Numbered from the stretch's first letter, positions 24,024 to 33,511 are shown. The stretch is 64,000 bases of DNA from Cerasibacillus sp036516575 (GCF_036516575.1 NZ_DATBTY010000080.1:1-64000), one strand, 5' to 3'. Translations and numbers: made by a program. Notes: generated by a model not told the origin, from the letters alone.

Positions 24024-25496
24024 ATGAATCAAATGATGAAACGTCAGAAAATACACCGTCCACTCGTTCTTGCTTCTGTCATGCTTGGTATGTTTTTAGC
24101 AGCTATTGAAGGGACAATTGTGGCAACTGCTATGCCTAGCATTGTTGCTGATTTAGGGGGTTTTTCATTATATAGTTGGGTGTTTTCAGCATATTTACTA
24201 ACGAATGCTTCAACGGTTTTAATCTTTGGGAAGCTAGCTGATACATATGGGAGAAAGCCAATTTTCATTGGAGGCGTTATCGTATTTCTAATCGGATCAA
24301 CATTATCCGGCTTTGCTGTTTCAATGGAAATGCTAATCGGTGCCCGTTTTATCCAAGGGGTTGGTGCGGGTGCATTAATGCCTATGGCAACAACGATTGT
24401 TGGGGACATTTATACAAAAGAAGAACGGGCTAAAGTTCAAGGTTATTTATCTAGTGTATGGGGGATTTCAGCTGTGTCTGGGCCATTATTAGGTGGTTTG
24501 TTTGTTGACGTTCTCCATTGGCGCTATGTTTTTTGGATGAATATTCCGTTAGGTATTTTAGCTATGATTGGTATTTTATTTTTCTTACACGAGCATATCG
24601 AAAAGAAAAAACGCGAGATTAATTACCTTGGCACATTCTTATTGTTCATTACAGTTAGTTCGCTTATGGTGTTATTAACTGAAATGAGTCATATATCTAG
24701 GCCTAATCAATTTTTATTACTCATTGGAATAACCATTGTGAGCCTGATTCTTTTTTGCGTTTATGAAAGACGTTCTAAAATGCCTGTTATGCCTTTAAAA
24801 CTATGGAGAAATGGCCCAATTAGAATAGCTAATTTAACCGCCTTGACTACAGGTATGATTGTTATCGGTGTATCGAGTTATTTACCGACATATGTTCAAG
24901 GCATCATGGGTAAGTCGGCGACGATCGCAGGATTTACATTAACGATGATGTCAATTGGCTGGCCAATTGCATCTACAGTTGCTGGACGACTCTTGCTTCG
25001 TATTGGTTATCGTTCCACCGCTGTATTAGGTGGTGTTTCATTATTGCTTGGTAGCGTGTTTTTCTATTTTCTAACGCCGTTAAAAAGTCCAATCTGGGCA
25101 GGGACAGGCTCGTTTTTTATAGGGGTCGGAATGGGACTTACGAGTACGACGTTTATCGTCTTGATCCAAAGCAGTGTACGTTGGGATATTCGTGGTATTG
25201 CTACTGCAAGTCATATATTTATGCGTTCACTCGGTAGTACTATTGGAGTGGCTATTCTTGGTGCTGTTTTAAATTATAAGATTAATAGTCACATCCAACA
25301 AAATGAGTGGGAAGGGGCTGTCTCACTCGATACCTTTAATAAACTATTAGATCCGATTCAAAAGGGAGATTTATCAGAATCAATTATCATAATGTTACGT
25401 GAGGGTCTATCACAAGGCTTGCACACAGTTTATATTGGCTTGTTTGTACTTGCAATCATTAGTTTTCTCCTAATCTTCTTTATGAAGAAAGAATAA
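24024..25496 (+). CDS. MFS multidrug efflux transporter (DHA2 type)
   Basis: Major facilitator exporter with about fourteen helices in 491 residues. Motif A appears as GKLADTYGRKP, motif C-like glycines as VWGISAVSGPLLGG, and the first helix carries FLAAIEGTIVATAMPSI, typical of drug:H+ antiporters of the DHA2 group. I start at MNQMMKRQK: AGCAGGG lies six bases upstream. The frame stays open 29 codons further upstream, but that part runs towards the repeat element and has no start signals. Substrate unknown. Confidence 0.88.
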   Translation: MNQMMKRQKIHRPLVLASVMLGMFLAAIEGTIVATAMPSIVADLGGFSLYSWVFSAYLLTNASTVLIFGKLADTYGRKPIFIGGVIVFLIGSTLSGFAVSMEMLIGARFIQGVGAGALMPMATTIVGDIYTKEERAKVQGYLSSVWGISAVSGPLLGGLFVDVLHWRYVFWMNIPLGILAMIGILFFLHEHIEKKKREINYLGTFLLFITVSSLMVLLTEMSHISRPNQFLLLIGITIVSLILFCVYERRSKMPVMPLKLWRNGPIRIANLTALTTGMIVIGVSSYLPTYVQGIMGKSATIAGFTLTMMSIGWPIASTVAGRLLLRIGYRSTAVLGGVSLLLGSVFFYFLTPLKSPIWAGTGSFFIGVGMGLTSTTFIVLIQSSVRWDIRGIATASHIFMRSLGSTIGVAILGAVLNYKINSHIQQNEWEGAVSLDTFNKLLDPIQKGDLSESIIIMLREGLSQGLHTVYIGLFVLAIISFLLIFFMKKE

Positions 25497-25534
25497 TCAT
25501 AGACATAAGTTAAGCAAGTTTGATATATTCTTTA

Positions 25535-25549
25535 TTAAAATTATTATCA
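25535..25549. promoter_or_regulatory. Fur/PerR-like box upstream of ykuU
   Basis: TTAAAATTATTATCA differs from the 7-1-7 Fur and PerR patterns at two positions each. It lies seven bases upstream of the ykuU -35, a plausible but not ideal operator position. In an AT-rich genome such matches arise by chance. Confidence 0.3.
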
Positions 25550-25556
25550 TGTAACA

Positions 25557-25585
25557 TTGACTGAAAAATAACTTTCTTATATAAT
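25557..25585 (+). promoter_or_regulatory. SigA promoter of ykuU
   Basis: TTGACT and TATAAT with a 17-base spacer, about 45 bases before the ykuU start. Confidence 0.8.
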
Positions 25586-25628
25586 AGTAAATGTAAGTTA
25601 ATAATAGAAAATTTTGGAGGGATTACAT

Positions 25629-26171
25629 ATGGCAGAAAGAATGGTAGGTAAACAAGCACCACGTTATGAAATGGAAGCTGTCATGCCAAATAAAGAATTC
25701 GGTAAAGTTTCTTTAGAGGAAAACATCAAGAACGATAAGTGGACTGTACTATTTTTCTACCCAATGGACTTTACATTTGTGTGCCCAACAGAAATTACAG
25801 CAATGTCTGACCGCTATGAGGAATTCCAAGATTTAGATGCGGAAATCATCGGTGTTTCTACAGATACAATTCATACACACTTAGCATGGATTAATACACC
25901 ACGTGAAGACAACGGTCTAGGTGATTTAAACTATCCTTTAGCAGCAGATACAAACCATGCTGTTTCAAAAGAATATGGTGTACTAATTGAAGAAGAAGGG
26001 GTAGCACTTCGTGGATTATTTATTATTGATCCAGAGGGTGAACTAAAATACCAAGTTGTAAACCATAATGATATTGGTCGTGATGTTGATGAAACATTAC
26101 GTGTGTTACAAGCATTACAAACTGGTGGACTATGCCCTGCAAACTGGAAACCAGGTCAAAAAACTCTATAA
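25629..26171 (+). CDS. ykuU: Typical 2-Cys peroxiredoxin (YkuU)
   Basis: Cytoplasmic thiol peroxidase reducing hydrogen peroxide and organic peroxides. Peroxidatic Cys52 sits in DFTFVCPTEI and resolving Cys169 in GGLCPANW. The 180-residue sequence follows B. subtilis YkuU nearly throughout. TTTGGAGGGATT precedes the ATG. A thioredoxin-like partner gene (ykuV) follows after a hairpin, as in B. subtilis. Confidence 0.95.
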   Translation: MAERMVGKQAPRYEMEAVMPNKEFGKVSLEENIKNDKWTVLFFYPMDFTFVCPTEITAMSDRYEEFQDLDAEIIGVSTDTIHTHLAWINTPREDNGLGDLNYPLAADTNHAVSKEYGVLIEEEGVALRGLFIIDPEGELKYQVVNHNDIGRDVDETLRVLQALQTGGLCPANWKPGQKTL

Positions 26172-26184
26172 TTTTAATATATTA

Positions 26185-26216
26185 GGAGCTGGCTCATTTA
26201 GGGCTAGTTCCTTTTC
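26185..26216 (+). terminator. Hairpin between ykuU and ykuV
   Basis: GGAGCTGGC/GCTAGTTCC (two G-T pairs) followed by TTTTCT. It may only attenuate read-through into ykuV. Confidence 0.55.
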
Positions 26217-26248
26217 TATCCTAAATTCTCATTTAGAGGAGGAATATG

Positions 26249-26698
26249 ATGCGTTTAAGAGATCCATTACCAGAATTAAAAGGAGCGACGACTTGGCTTC
26301 ATTCAGAGCCGATTACGAAGGAGGAGTTAGTAGGAAAGAAACCAACACTCATTCATTTTTGGTCTGTAAGTTGTGGTCTTTGTAAAGAAGCCATGCCAAA
26401 TGTCAATGAATTCCGTGATGAATATAAGAATGATCTTAACGTTATCGCTGTCCACATGCCACGTTCTGAGAAAGACTTAGATATCGATCAAGTAAAGGCG
26501 GTGGCGGAAGAGTATGATATAACGCAACCGATCTTCGTTGATAATGATCATGCGTTAACCGACGCATTTGAGAATCAGTATGTGCCTGCTTACTATGTGT
26601 TTGATAAAGACGGTCAACTACGTCATTTTCAAGCAGGTGGCGGTGGTATGAAAATGTTAAGAAAACGTGTAAACCGTGTGTTAGGAATAAAAGAATAA
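26249..26698 (+). CDS. ykuV: Thiol-disulfide oxidoreductase YkuV
   Basis: Thioredoxin-fold protein with active site Cys42-Gly-Leu-Cys45 in HFWSVSCGLCKEAMPNVNEF. No signal peptide or membrane helix, so it acts in the cytosol, as in B. subtilis YkuV, probably reducing partner proteins such as the adjacent peroxiredoxin. The B. subtilis sequence is matched along its length (AVHMPRSEKDLD, QPIFVDNDHALTDAFENQYVPAYYVFDKDGQLRHF). Two ATG codons stand in a row; GAGGAGG is better spaced for the second. Confidence 0.93.
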   Translation: MRLRDPLPELKGATTWLHSEPITKEELVGKKPTLIHFWSVSCGLCKEAMPNVNEFRDEYKNDLNVIAVHMPRSEKDLDIDQVKAVAEEYDITQPIFVDNDHALTDAFENQYVPAYYVFDKDGQLRHFQAGGGGMKMLRKRVNRVLGIKE

Positions 26699-26715
26699 TA
26701 GGAATAAATTCTTAT

Positions 26716-26814
26716 TGAGCCTGGGACATAACTAGCAAAGAAGTTAGATGATTCCATCATTCAAGATGGACTACCTAACTTCTTTTTACTTCACTGGTGA
26801 TTTGTCTCAGTCTG
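26716..26814. repeat. Palindromic intergenic element, copy A
   Basis: Long imperfect palindrome of about 100 bp. Outer ends GAGCCTGGGACAT and TTGTCTCAGTC are roughly complementary; inner arms AAAGAAGTTAG and CTAACTTCTTT are exact, with CCATC/GATGG inside. Its right end, read on the minus strand, matches the left end of a second element near 35.3 kb. No coding content. The rest of the gap to the ABC exporter is AT-rich, with TATAAT-like hexamers but no convincing promoter. Confidence 0.6.
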
Positions 26815-27019
26815 TTTATTTTTCATAAAAAATTTATCAAAAGACTTTATTTAAAACAAAAAGTATTATAATATTGAAAGACGCGTTATTATTTAAAAGA
26901 GAAAGAATGGTGAAACGATTTCAATACATAGTATGGTGTTATAATTCAGAAACTTGTAATAATGAAGAGTTTATAATAAAAAAGTTTAGGGCATCGTTTT
27001 CAATAGGGGAGGGACTATA

Positions 27020-28771
27020 TTGGTTACATTTAAAAAGCTAAAGTCATTCTATTGGCCTTACAAGAAATATTTCTTTTGGTCTTTATTTTTTTTGTTTTTT
27101 GTTACATCTATTACGCTCGTATATCCAATCATTTTACAGTTAACAATTGACGAAGTCGTGGCAAAAAATAAATATCATGTTATTCCATATATCGCTCTAG
27201 TTTTCTTTGTATTACAGTTAATTAAAGGAATTGCAACATATTATCAACAATATTTAGGAGACTTATTTGGAATAACGGCTGTGTATGATATGAGAAACGC
27301 CTTATATATTAAATTACAAGTATTGTCATTTAAATATTATGATAATGCAAAAACTGGTGATCTCATGTCGCGTTTAACAGCAGATGTAGAAGGTTTTCGT
27401 TTCTTCCTTTCATTTGGTATGGCCGAATTAATTCGTACAATTTTGCTAATGATAATGAGTCTCGCTCTTATGTTTTACTATTCAATCCCTTTAACACTTG
27501 TTACGATGGCAGCTATGCCTTTTCTTGTTTTTGTCGTTTATCGTTTTGATAAAAGGGTTCATCCAGCATTTCGAGGATTGCGACGATCTTTTGGAAAATT
27601 AAATACGCGTGTACAAGAAAATATAACAGGGATGAATACGGTAAAGTCACTTTCTAAAGAAGGATATGAAATCGATCGATTCTCTACGAGTAACGCAAAT
27701 TATAAAGACAATTATCTCAAAACCTCTAATATTTGGGCACGATTTTTCCCCTTAATGGAGTTCATCGGGAATGTTAGTGCTGTTTTATTGTTAGCTTTCG
27801 GTGGTTATTTAGTTATTGATAACCGTCTAGAGTTAGGGGCTTTAGTCGCGTTTTTTAGCTTGGTTTGGTATATTATGGGGCCAATTATGAACCTTGGCTT
27901 TGTTGTTAACTTATTCTCTCAGGCAAAAGCCTCTGGTGAACGGTTGAGTGAAATATTAGATGCGGCAGAAGATATCGTTGAAAAAAAGAATGCAGTTGAT
28001 ATACCAATAAAAGGTGATGTCACATTTAAAAATGTGTCATTAGACTATACAAATGAAGATAGTTATGCTATAAAAGATATTAATTTTGATGCACCTGCTG
28101 GTAAAGTGATTGGTTTAATTGGTGCAACAGGTTCGGGAAAGTCAACCATTACACAACTTATTGCACGGTTTTATGAACAAGATCAGGGAGACGTCCTTAT
28201 TGATGGTCGTCCTATTTTTGACTATAGACTAAAAACATTGCGGCGACATATCGGTTTTGTGTTGCAAGAAACATTTTTATTCTCTACATCGATTCGTGAC
28301 AATATTGCATATGGTCGTCCCGATGTATCCGAGCAACAGATTGTTCAAGCAGCAAAATATGCTGAAGCTCATGATTTCATTATGAAGCTACCTCAAGGGT
28401 ATGATACGTTACTTGGAGAACGAGGCATGGGGCTATCTGGCGGTCAAAAACAACGCATTGCTATAGCGAGAGCACTATGTGTTAATCCAAGTATTCTTGT
28501 TCTTGATGACGCGACATCTGCCGTTGATATGGAAACTGAATTTAGAATTCAAAAAGCATTAAAACATGTTATGAAAGACCGGACGACATTTATTATCGCC
28601 CATCGTATTTCTTCTTTAAAACATGCGGATGAAATACTAGTCCTGGAAGAGGGGCGTATTGTTGAGCGGGGAACCCATGAAGAATTGTTAAATAATGAAG
28701 GACCTTATAGACGAATTTACGATATTCAATATCAAGATCAACACGCTATTCAGGAAATTATGAATCAGTAG
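27020..28771 (+). CDS. ABC exporter half-transporter, degenerate-site subunit
   Basis: Six transmembrane helices (about residues 15-300) fused to an ATPase domain. Walker A GATGSGKST is at 368-376 and the signature is LSGGQKQR. Walker B ends in Asp-Asp (L495-D496-D497), so the catalytic glutamate is replaced by Asp497. That is the mark of the inactive-site partner in heterodimeric exporters such as B. subtilis BmrC, YfiB or YknU. Start TTG has GGGGAGGGA six bases before it. The partner gene follows after 15 bases. Confidence 0.92.
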   Translation: MVTFKKLKSFYWPYKKYFFWSLFFLFFVTSITLVYPIILQLTIDEVVAKNKYHVIPYIALVFFVLQLIKGIATYYQQYLGDLFGITAVYDMRNALYIKLQVLSFKYYDNAKTGDLMSRLTADVEGFRFFLSFGMAELIRTILLMIMSLALMFYYSIPLTLVTMAAMPFLVFVVYRFDKRVHPAFRGLRRSFGKLNTRVQENITGMNTVKSLSKEGYEIDRFSTSNANYKDNYLKTSNIWARFFPLMEFIGNVSAVLLLAFGGYLVIDNRLELGALVAFFSLVWYIMGPIMNLGFVVNLFSQAKASGERLSEILDAAEDIVEKKNAVDIPIKGDVTFKNVSLDYTNEDSYAIKDINFDAPAGKVIGLIGATGSGKSTITQLIARFYEQDQGDVLIDGRPIFDYRLKTLRRHIGFVLQETFLFSTSIRDNIAYGRPDVSEQQIVQAAKYAEAHDFIMKLPQGYDTLLGERGMGLSGGQKQRIAIARALCVNPSILVLDDATSAVDMETEFRIQKALKHVMKDRTTFIIAHRISSLKHADEILVLEEGRIVERGTHEELLNNEGPYRRIYDIQYQDQHAIQEIMNQ

Positions 28772-28786
28772 ATAGGAGGGGAAATA

Positions 28787-30610
28787 ATGACGCAAGTTAA
28801 ACAAAATAAAAACCGACATTTGACAAGGTTTCATTATTCAACTGAGCAAATCATTGAAAAGCCGTTTAATTGGAAACAGGTTTGGCGACTCTTGACTTAT
28901 GTTAAACCATATACGAAAACGTATTTACCCGGAGCATTTATAATGATGCTCCTATCTACAGCCATTCGGTTAGCGGTACCAATTCTAATAGGTAAAGTAG
29001 CCATTGATATTGTTATTGTTGAAAAGAAGGATACAACTCTTTTAATGTATTTAGTGCTAACAATTGCGATTTTGTATCTAATTAATTTTGTAGCAAATAT
29101 ATACCGAATTAAATGGGTTAACTTATTAGGGCAAAATGTTATTTATGATTTGAGAAAGCACCTGTTTACACATGTGCAACGGTTATCACATCGATTCTTT
29201 GATTCTAGATCAGCAGGTTCGATTTTAGTCCGAATTATGAACGATACGAACTCATTGCAAGATGTGTTTACAAACGGGATCATTAATTTGTTGATGGATA
29301 TCATTACATTAGCTGGGATCATTATTATATTGTTTTCGTTAAGCCCTAAACTTGCTCTCGCAATTATGATTGTTTTACCGCTTATGTTTTATATTTCAAC
29401 AAGATTAAGGCGAGACATTCGTAGATCATGGCAACATGTAAGAATCCAACAATCTAGGATGAACTCCCATTTGAATGAAAGTATTCAAGGGATTCGAATA
29501 ACGCAAGCTTTTGCTCAAGAAAATGAAAACACGGCGTATTTCGAAAAAGTCAATACGGATAATTTTAATAGTTGGCGAACGGCGACAAAGAAAAGTGCTA
29601 AATTTAGACCACTTGTTGAATTAAGTAATGCGATTGGAACGGTTATATTAATTACTTATGGGGCACATTTAATCTTGCAGCAGGAGATTTTTATTGGAAC
29701 GTTTGTCTCATTCGCATTTTTCTTAGGGATGTTTTGGGAGCCAATTTCACGTCTCGGTCAAATGTACAATCAGCTATTAATGGCTATGGCATCATCGGAA
29801 CGTATTTTTGAATACTTAGATGAGCAACCAATCATTCGAAATAAGAAAAATGCTTATAAATTTGATAAAATGGCTGGTCATATTACATTTGATCATGTGC
29901 AGTTTTCCTATGATGACGAACGGGTTGCGTTACATGATATATCATTAGACATTAAAGCAGGAGAAACCGTTGCTTTGGTAGGTCATACAGGGAGTGGAAA
30001 GTCTACGATTGCTAACCTTATTAGTCGGTTTTATGATCCGACGAAAGGTTCAGTTAAAATTGATGGTCATGATTTACGTGATACCGATTTAAGATTAATG
30101 CGTTCTCATATAAGTGTTGTTTTACAGGAAACATTTATTTTCTCAGGTTCAATCATGGAGAATATCCGTTTCGGCAGACCTACTGCTACTGATGATGAAG
30201 TTATTGAGGCGGCCAAAGTTGTTGGAGCAGATGAATTTATACAACGGTTACCGCACGGATATGATACTGAAGTGGAAGAAAGAGGAAGTATATTATCAGC
30301 AGGAGAGCGGCAGTTATTATCATTCGCACGTGCTTTATTAGCTAATCCGACGATTCTTATTTTAGACGAAGCAACTGCCAGCATTGATACGGAAACAGAA
30401 GTTAAGATTCAAAATGCTCTAAGACGATTGTTAAAAGGGAGAACAGCGATTATTATTGCTCACCGTTTGTCAACGATTCGTGAAGCAGATCATATTTTTG
30501 TGTTAGAAAATGGTCATATTTTAGAAAGTGGTAATCATCAAGAATTAATGGATCAACGCGGGGAATACTTTCGATTGGTAAAATCACAATTTGATATGTT
30601 GGAAGCATGA
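28787..30610 (+). CDS. ABC exporter half-transporter, catalytic-site subunit
   Basis: Second half of a heterodimeric multidrug-type exporter: 607 residues, six helices (about 40-330) and an ATPase domain with Walker A GHTGSGKST (399-407), Walker B ILILDE with an intact Glu528, and H-loop IIAHRLST. Its own signature motif is altered to LSAGERQ in place of LSGGQ. Together with the Asp for Glu change in the first subunit, one composite ATP site is complete and the other is degenerate. Lengths fit YfiBC or YknUV better than BmrCD. Substrate unknown. Confidence 0.92.
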   Translation: MTQVKQNKNRHLTRFHYSTEQIIEKPFNWKQVWRLLTYVKPYTKTYLPGAFIMMLLSTAIRLAVPILIGKVAIDIVIVEKKDTTLLMYLVLTIAILYLINFVANIYRIKWVNLLGQNVIYDLRKHLFTHVQRLSHRFFDSRSAGSILVRIMNDTNSLQDVFTNGIINLLMDIITLAGIIIILFSLSPKLALAIMIVLPLMFYISTRLRRDIRRSWQHVRIQQSRMNSHLNESIQGIRITQAFAQENENTAYFEKVNTDNFNSWRTATKKSAKFRPLVELSNAIGTVILITYGAHLILQQEIFIGTFVSFAFFLGMFWEPISRLGQMYNQLLMAMASSERIFEYLDEQPIIRNKKNAYKFDKMAGHITFDHVQFSYDDERVALHDISLDIKAGETVALVGHTGSGKSTIANLISRFYDPTKGSVKIDGHDLRDTDLRLMRSHISVVLQETFIFSGSIMENIRFGRPTATDDEVIEAAKVVGADEFIQRLPHGYDTEVEERGSILSAGERQLLSFARALLANPTILILDEATASIDTETEVKIQNALRRLLKGRTAIIIAHRLSTIREADHIFVLENGHILESGNHQELMDQRGEYFRLVKSQFDMLEA

Positions 30611-30711
30611 TCGTTGAATATCCCTGTGATATTAGTGAAATGAATGACGCATTTTCGTACAGTATGTTACACTAACAAAGTAGATAGTACGTTCAATGTG
30701 GAGGAACTTGT

Positions 30712-31380
30712 ATGAAAAGAGAGTTTGCCGTTATCGGCTTAGGAAGATTCGGTGGAAGTATCTGCTATGAATTAAGCAAAGAAGGTATGAATGTATTGGC
30801 AATTGATATTAGTGAGGATAAGGTGAATGAATTTAAAAATATCGCCTCACATGCGGTTATAGCAGATTCAACCGATGAAGCGACATTAAAGGAACTAGGT
30901 ATTACGAATTTTGATCACGTTATTGTTGCAATCGGCGATAATATTCAAGCGAGTATTTTAACAACAGTGATTTTATCTGAACTCGGTGTTAACAAAATTA
31001 CTGTTAAGGCGAATAATGATTATCATGCGAAAATAGTCAATAAAATTGGTGCCCACCATGTCGTTCATCCAGAACGTGATATGGGAAAACGGATTGCCCA
31101 TAGCATCATATCGAATAATATTCTAGATTACCTGGAACTGTCAGAAGACCATAGTATTGTAGAAGTAAAAGCGAGTGATAAAATGATTGGGAAATCATTA
31201 GTTGACTTAGATATTCGCGCTAATTATGGTTGTAACGTTGTCGCCATCCGGCAGGGGAGTGACATTAATGTTTCACCCCGGGCAGATGAAATTTTACAAG
31301 AACACGATGTATTAATTGTTATTGGTTCGGATAGGGATATTTCCCGATTTGAAAAAGAACTTGTCATTGAAGACGATTAA
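30712..31380 (+). CDS. ktrC: Potassium uptake regulator KtrC (RCK domain)
   Basis: Cytoplasmic ring subunit that gates KtrD. RCK_N Rossmann fold with GLGRFGGS (residues 9-16) and acidic Asp33, then an RCK_C domain (about 140-222) where c-di-AMP binds in relatives and closes the channel. 222 residues; it follows B. subtilis KtrC (YkqB) closely (SHAVIADSTDEATLKELGI, VHPERDMGKRIAHSI). The start has GGAGG. As in B. subtilis, it lies next to rnjA. Confidence 0.93.
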   Translation: MKREFAVIGLGRFGGSICYELSKEGMNVLAIDISEDKVNEFKNIASHAVIADSTDEATLKELGITNFDHVIVAIGDNIQASILTTVILSELGVNKITVKANNDYHAKIVNKIGAHHVVHPERDMGKRIAHSIISNNILDYLELSEDHSIVEVKASDKMIGKSLVDLDIRANYGCNVVAIRQGSDINVSPRADEILQEHDVLIVIGSDRDISRFEKELVIEDD

Positions 31381-31412
31381 AAAAAGGAGAGCTTAGACAA
31401 GCTCTCCTTTTT
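31381..31412. terminator. Bidirectional terminator, ktrC / rnjA
   Basis: AAAAAGGAGAGCTT and exact complement around AGAC, with T5. Confidence 0.9.
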
Positions 31413-31414
31413 AA

Positions 31415-33082
31415 TTAGACTTCCATGATAATTGGTAAGATCATTGGTTTTCTTTTTGTTTTCTTAAATAAAAATGGTGCAATGGTATCGGTAATTTCAT
31501 TTTTAATTTCTGACCATTTCGTTGTGCGTCGTTTCATGATCTTTTGTAAATGTTCTTCAACAAGTTGTTGGGCCTGGTTAATTAAATCCTCAGATTCACG
31601 CATATAAACAAATCCACGCGAAATAATATCTGGACCAGAGGCTATTTTAAAGTCCTTCATATTGATGCTCACAACGACAATAACCAATCCTTCTTCAGAG
31701 AGGATTCTACGATCTCGAAGTACGATATTACCAATATCCCCAACTCCTTTACCGTCGACGTAAATAGAGTCGGCCGGGATTTTTCCAACAACTTTTGCAG
31801 TGTCTTTACCAATTCCTAATACTTCTCCATTATCCATTATAAATGTGTTTTCCGGATTAACACCACAGCTTTCTGCTAATTTAGTATGTTCTTTCAACAT
31901 ACGGTATTCGCCGTGGATGGGCATGAAGAATTTTGGTCTCATGAGACGAAGCATTAATTTCAATTCTTCTTGGCTACCATGTCCAGATGTATGAATATCA
32001 CTCACTTTATGATGGATGACATCTGCTCCCGCACGATATAGATTGTCAATAATACGGTTAATACTAATCGTATTTCCTGGAATAGGTGATGATGAGAAAA
32101 TAACCGTATCACCTGGAATAATTTTAATTTGTTTATGTGTACCATTAGCAATACGTGATAAAGCTGCCATCGGTTCACCTTGAGAACCAGTACATAAGAT
32201 GGTTACTTTATGTGCTGGGAGTTTATTAATTTGGTTTCCTTCAATAAATGTGTTTTTTGGCGCTTGGATATAACCTAGTTCTTGTCCTAGATTTATCGCC
32301 GCTTCCATACTTCTACCAAAGACAGCAATTTTTCGTTTGTTCTTTACTGCTGCTGAAACGACTTGCTGTAATCGATAGGTGTTTGACGCAAAGGTAGCAA
32401 AGATGATTCGGTCTTCTACACGACTAAAAATATCATGGATCGTTTCGCCAACCACTCTTTCAGACATCGTAAACCCAGGTACCTCACTGTTTGTACTATC
32501 TGAAAGTAGACAAAGTACACCTTCACTTCCAATTTGTGCCATTTTCGCTAAATTAGCCGGTTCTCCAACAGGTGTAAAGTCGAATTTAAAATCCCCAGTG
32601 TGAACAATATTTCCAGGTGGTGTTTTAACTACAATCCCATAGGAATCTGGAATACTGTGTGTTGTACGGAAAAATGTAACAGATGTTTTACGGAATTTAA
32701 TCATATCGTGTTCGTGAATCGTTGTCAGTTTGGCCTGACGTAATAAACCATGTTCCTCTAGTTTGTTTTTTATGAGCCCCATTGCAAGATGACCTGCATA
32801 AATCGGGATATTTACTTCGCGTAGTAAATAAGGAATCCCACCGATATGGTCCTCATGTCCGTGCGTGATGAATAAACCCTTAATTTTATCTTGGTTTTGA
32901 ATAATATACGTATAGTCGGGGATAACATAATCGATTCCAAGAAGTTCATCTTCAGGGAACTTAATTCCTGCATCGACTAAAATAATTTCATCTTGAAATT
33001 GTATCCCGTATGTGTTTTTTCCTATTTCTCCTAGCCCGCCCAGTGCAAAAACTGCTGTTTGATCATTTTTTACGAATTTCAT
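31415..33082 (-). CDS. rnjA: Ribonuclease J1
   Basis: Metallo-beta-lactamase/beta-CASP ribonuclease with 5'-3' exonuclease and endonuclease activity; a main mRNA-decay and 16S rRNA 5'-maturation enzyme. The zinc motif H74-G-H76-E-D78-H79 is in FITHGHEDHIGG; the beta-CASP part contains LCTGSQGEPMAALSRIANG and the C-terminal HTSGHGSQEELKLMLRLMRP. 555 residues is full length. The rpoY gene lies four bases upstream, as in B. subtilis. Confidence 0.97.
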   Translation of the reverse strand: MKFVKNDQTAVFALGGLGEIGKNTYGIQFQDEIILVDAGIKFPEDELLGIDYVIPDYTYIIQNQDKIKGLFITHGHEDHIGGIPYLLREVNIPIYAGHLAMGLIKNKLEEHGLLRQAKLTTIHEHDMIKFRKTSVTFFRTTHSIPDSYGIVVKTPPGNIVHTGDFKFDFTPVGEPANLAKMAQIGSEGVLCLLSDSTNSEVPGFTMSERVVGETIHDIFSRVEDRIIFATFASNTYRLQQVVSAAVKNKRKIAVFGRSMEAAINLGQELGYIQAPKNTFIEGNQINKLPAHKVTILCTGSQGEPMAALSRIANGTHKQIKIIPGDTVIFSSSPIPGNTISINRIIDNLYRAGADVIHHKVSDIHTSGHGSQEELKLMLRLMRPKFFMPIHGEYRMLKEHTKLAESCGVNPENTFIMDNGEVLGIGKDTAKVVGKIPADSIYVDGKGVGDIGNIVLRDRRILSEEGLVIVVVSINMKDFKIASGPDIISRGFVYMRESEDLINQAQQLVEEHLQKIMKRRTTKWSEIKNEITDTIAPFLFKKTKRKPMILPIIMEV

Positions 33083-33086
33083 TTAT

Positions 33087-33296
33087 TTAAACATTCTCCA
33101 ATTGATAGTCTTCAGATTGCTGGTCATAGGCTAAGTGTGCTTCGGTTAAGGGCTGGATATATTCAATATTGATACGCTTATCTTGTAATTTCTGACGTAC
33201 GTCTCGAATAGAATCTGCTTCTAAATAAACACTTTTAGTTCGTTCGCGAGTCGGTACTTCGTCAGGATGTTCTTGAAATAATACTTTAAAAATCAT
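33087..33296 (-). CDS. rpoY: RNA polymerase epsilon subunit
   Basis: Small auxiliary subunit of RNA polymerase (former YkzG), 69 residues, matching the family: MIFKVLFQEHPDEVPTRERT at the start and YDQQSEDYQ near the end. In relatives it binds near the downstream DNA channel. It overlaps nothing, ends four bases before rnjA, and the two are probably one transcript. Confidence 0.95.
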   Translation of the reverse strand: MIFKVLFQEHPDEVPTRERTKSVYLEADSIRDVRQKLQDKRINIEYIQPLTEAHLAYDQQSEDYQLENV

Positions 33297-33511
33297 TTTA
33301 CTTATCGCTCCTAGTCATTTATTCCATTATTTTCCATGATTAAATTGAAATCCAAAAAAGATTCGAGTGAAATGATAGTCATCAAACGCTCGATAACTAT
33401 TTTAAATTCTGTTTTCCGTATGATATCCGTATTGTTTCCGTATATTAGTAATTAGGATTTTATTGAATTCATGTTGGTTCGCTTAATATAGTCCGATGAA
33501 TGGCAAGTACG

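Noticed and set aside
26068..26385. 105-codon plus-strand frame bridging ykuU and ykuV
   Set aside because: It runs out of frame through the end of ykuU, a hairpin and the start of ykuV; no ribosome binding site.
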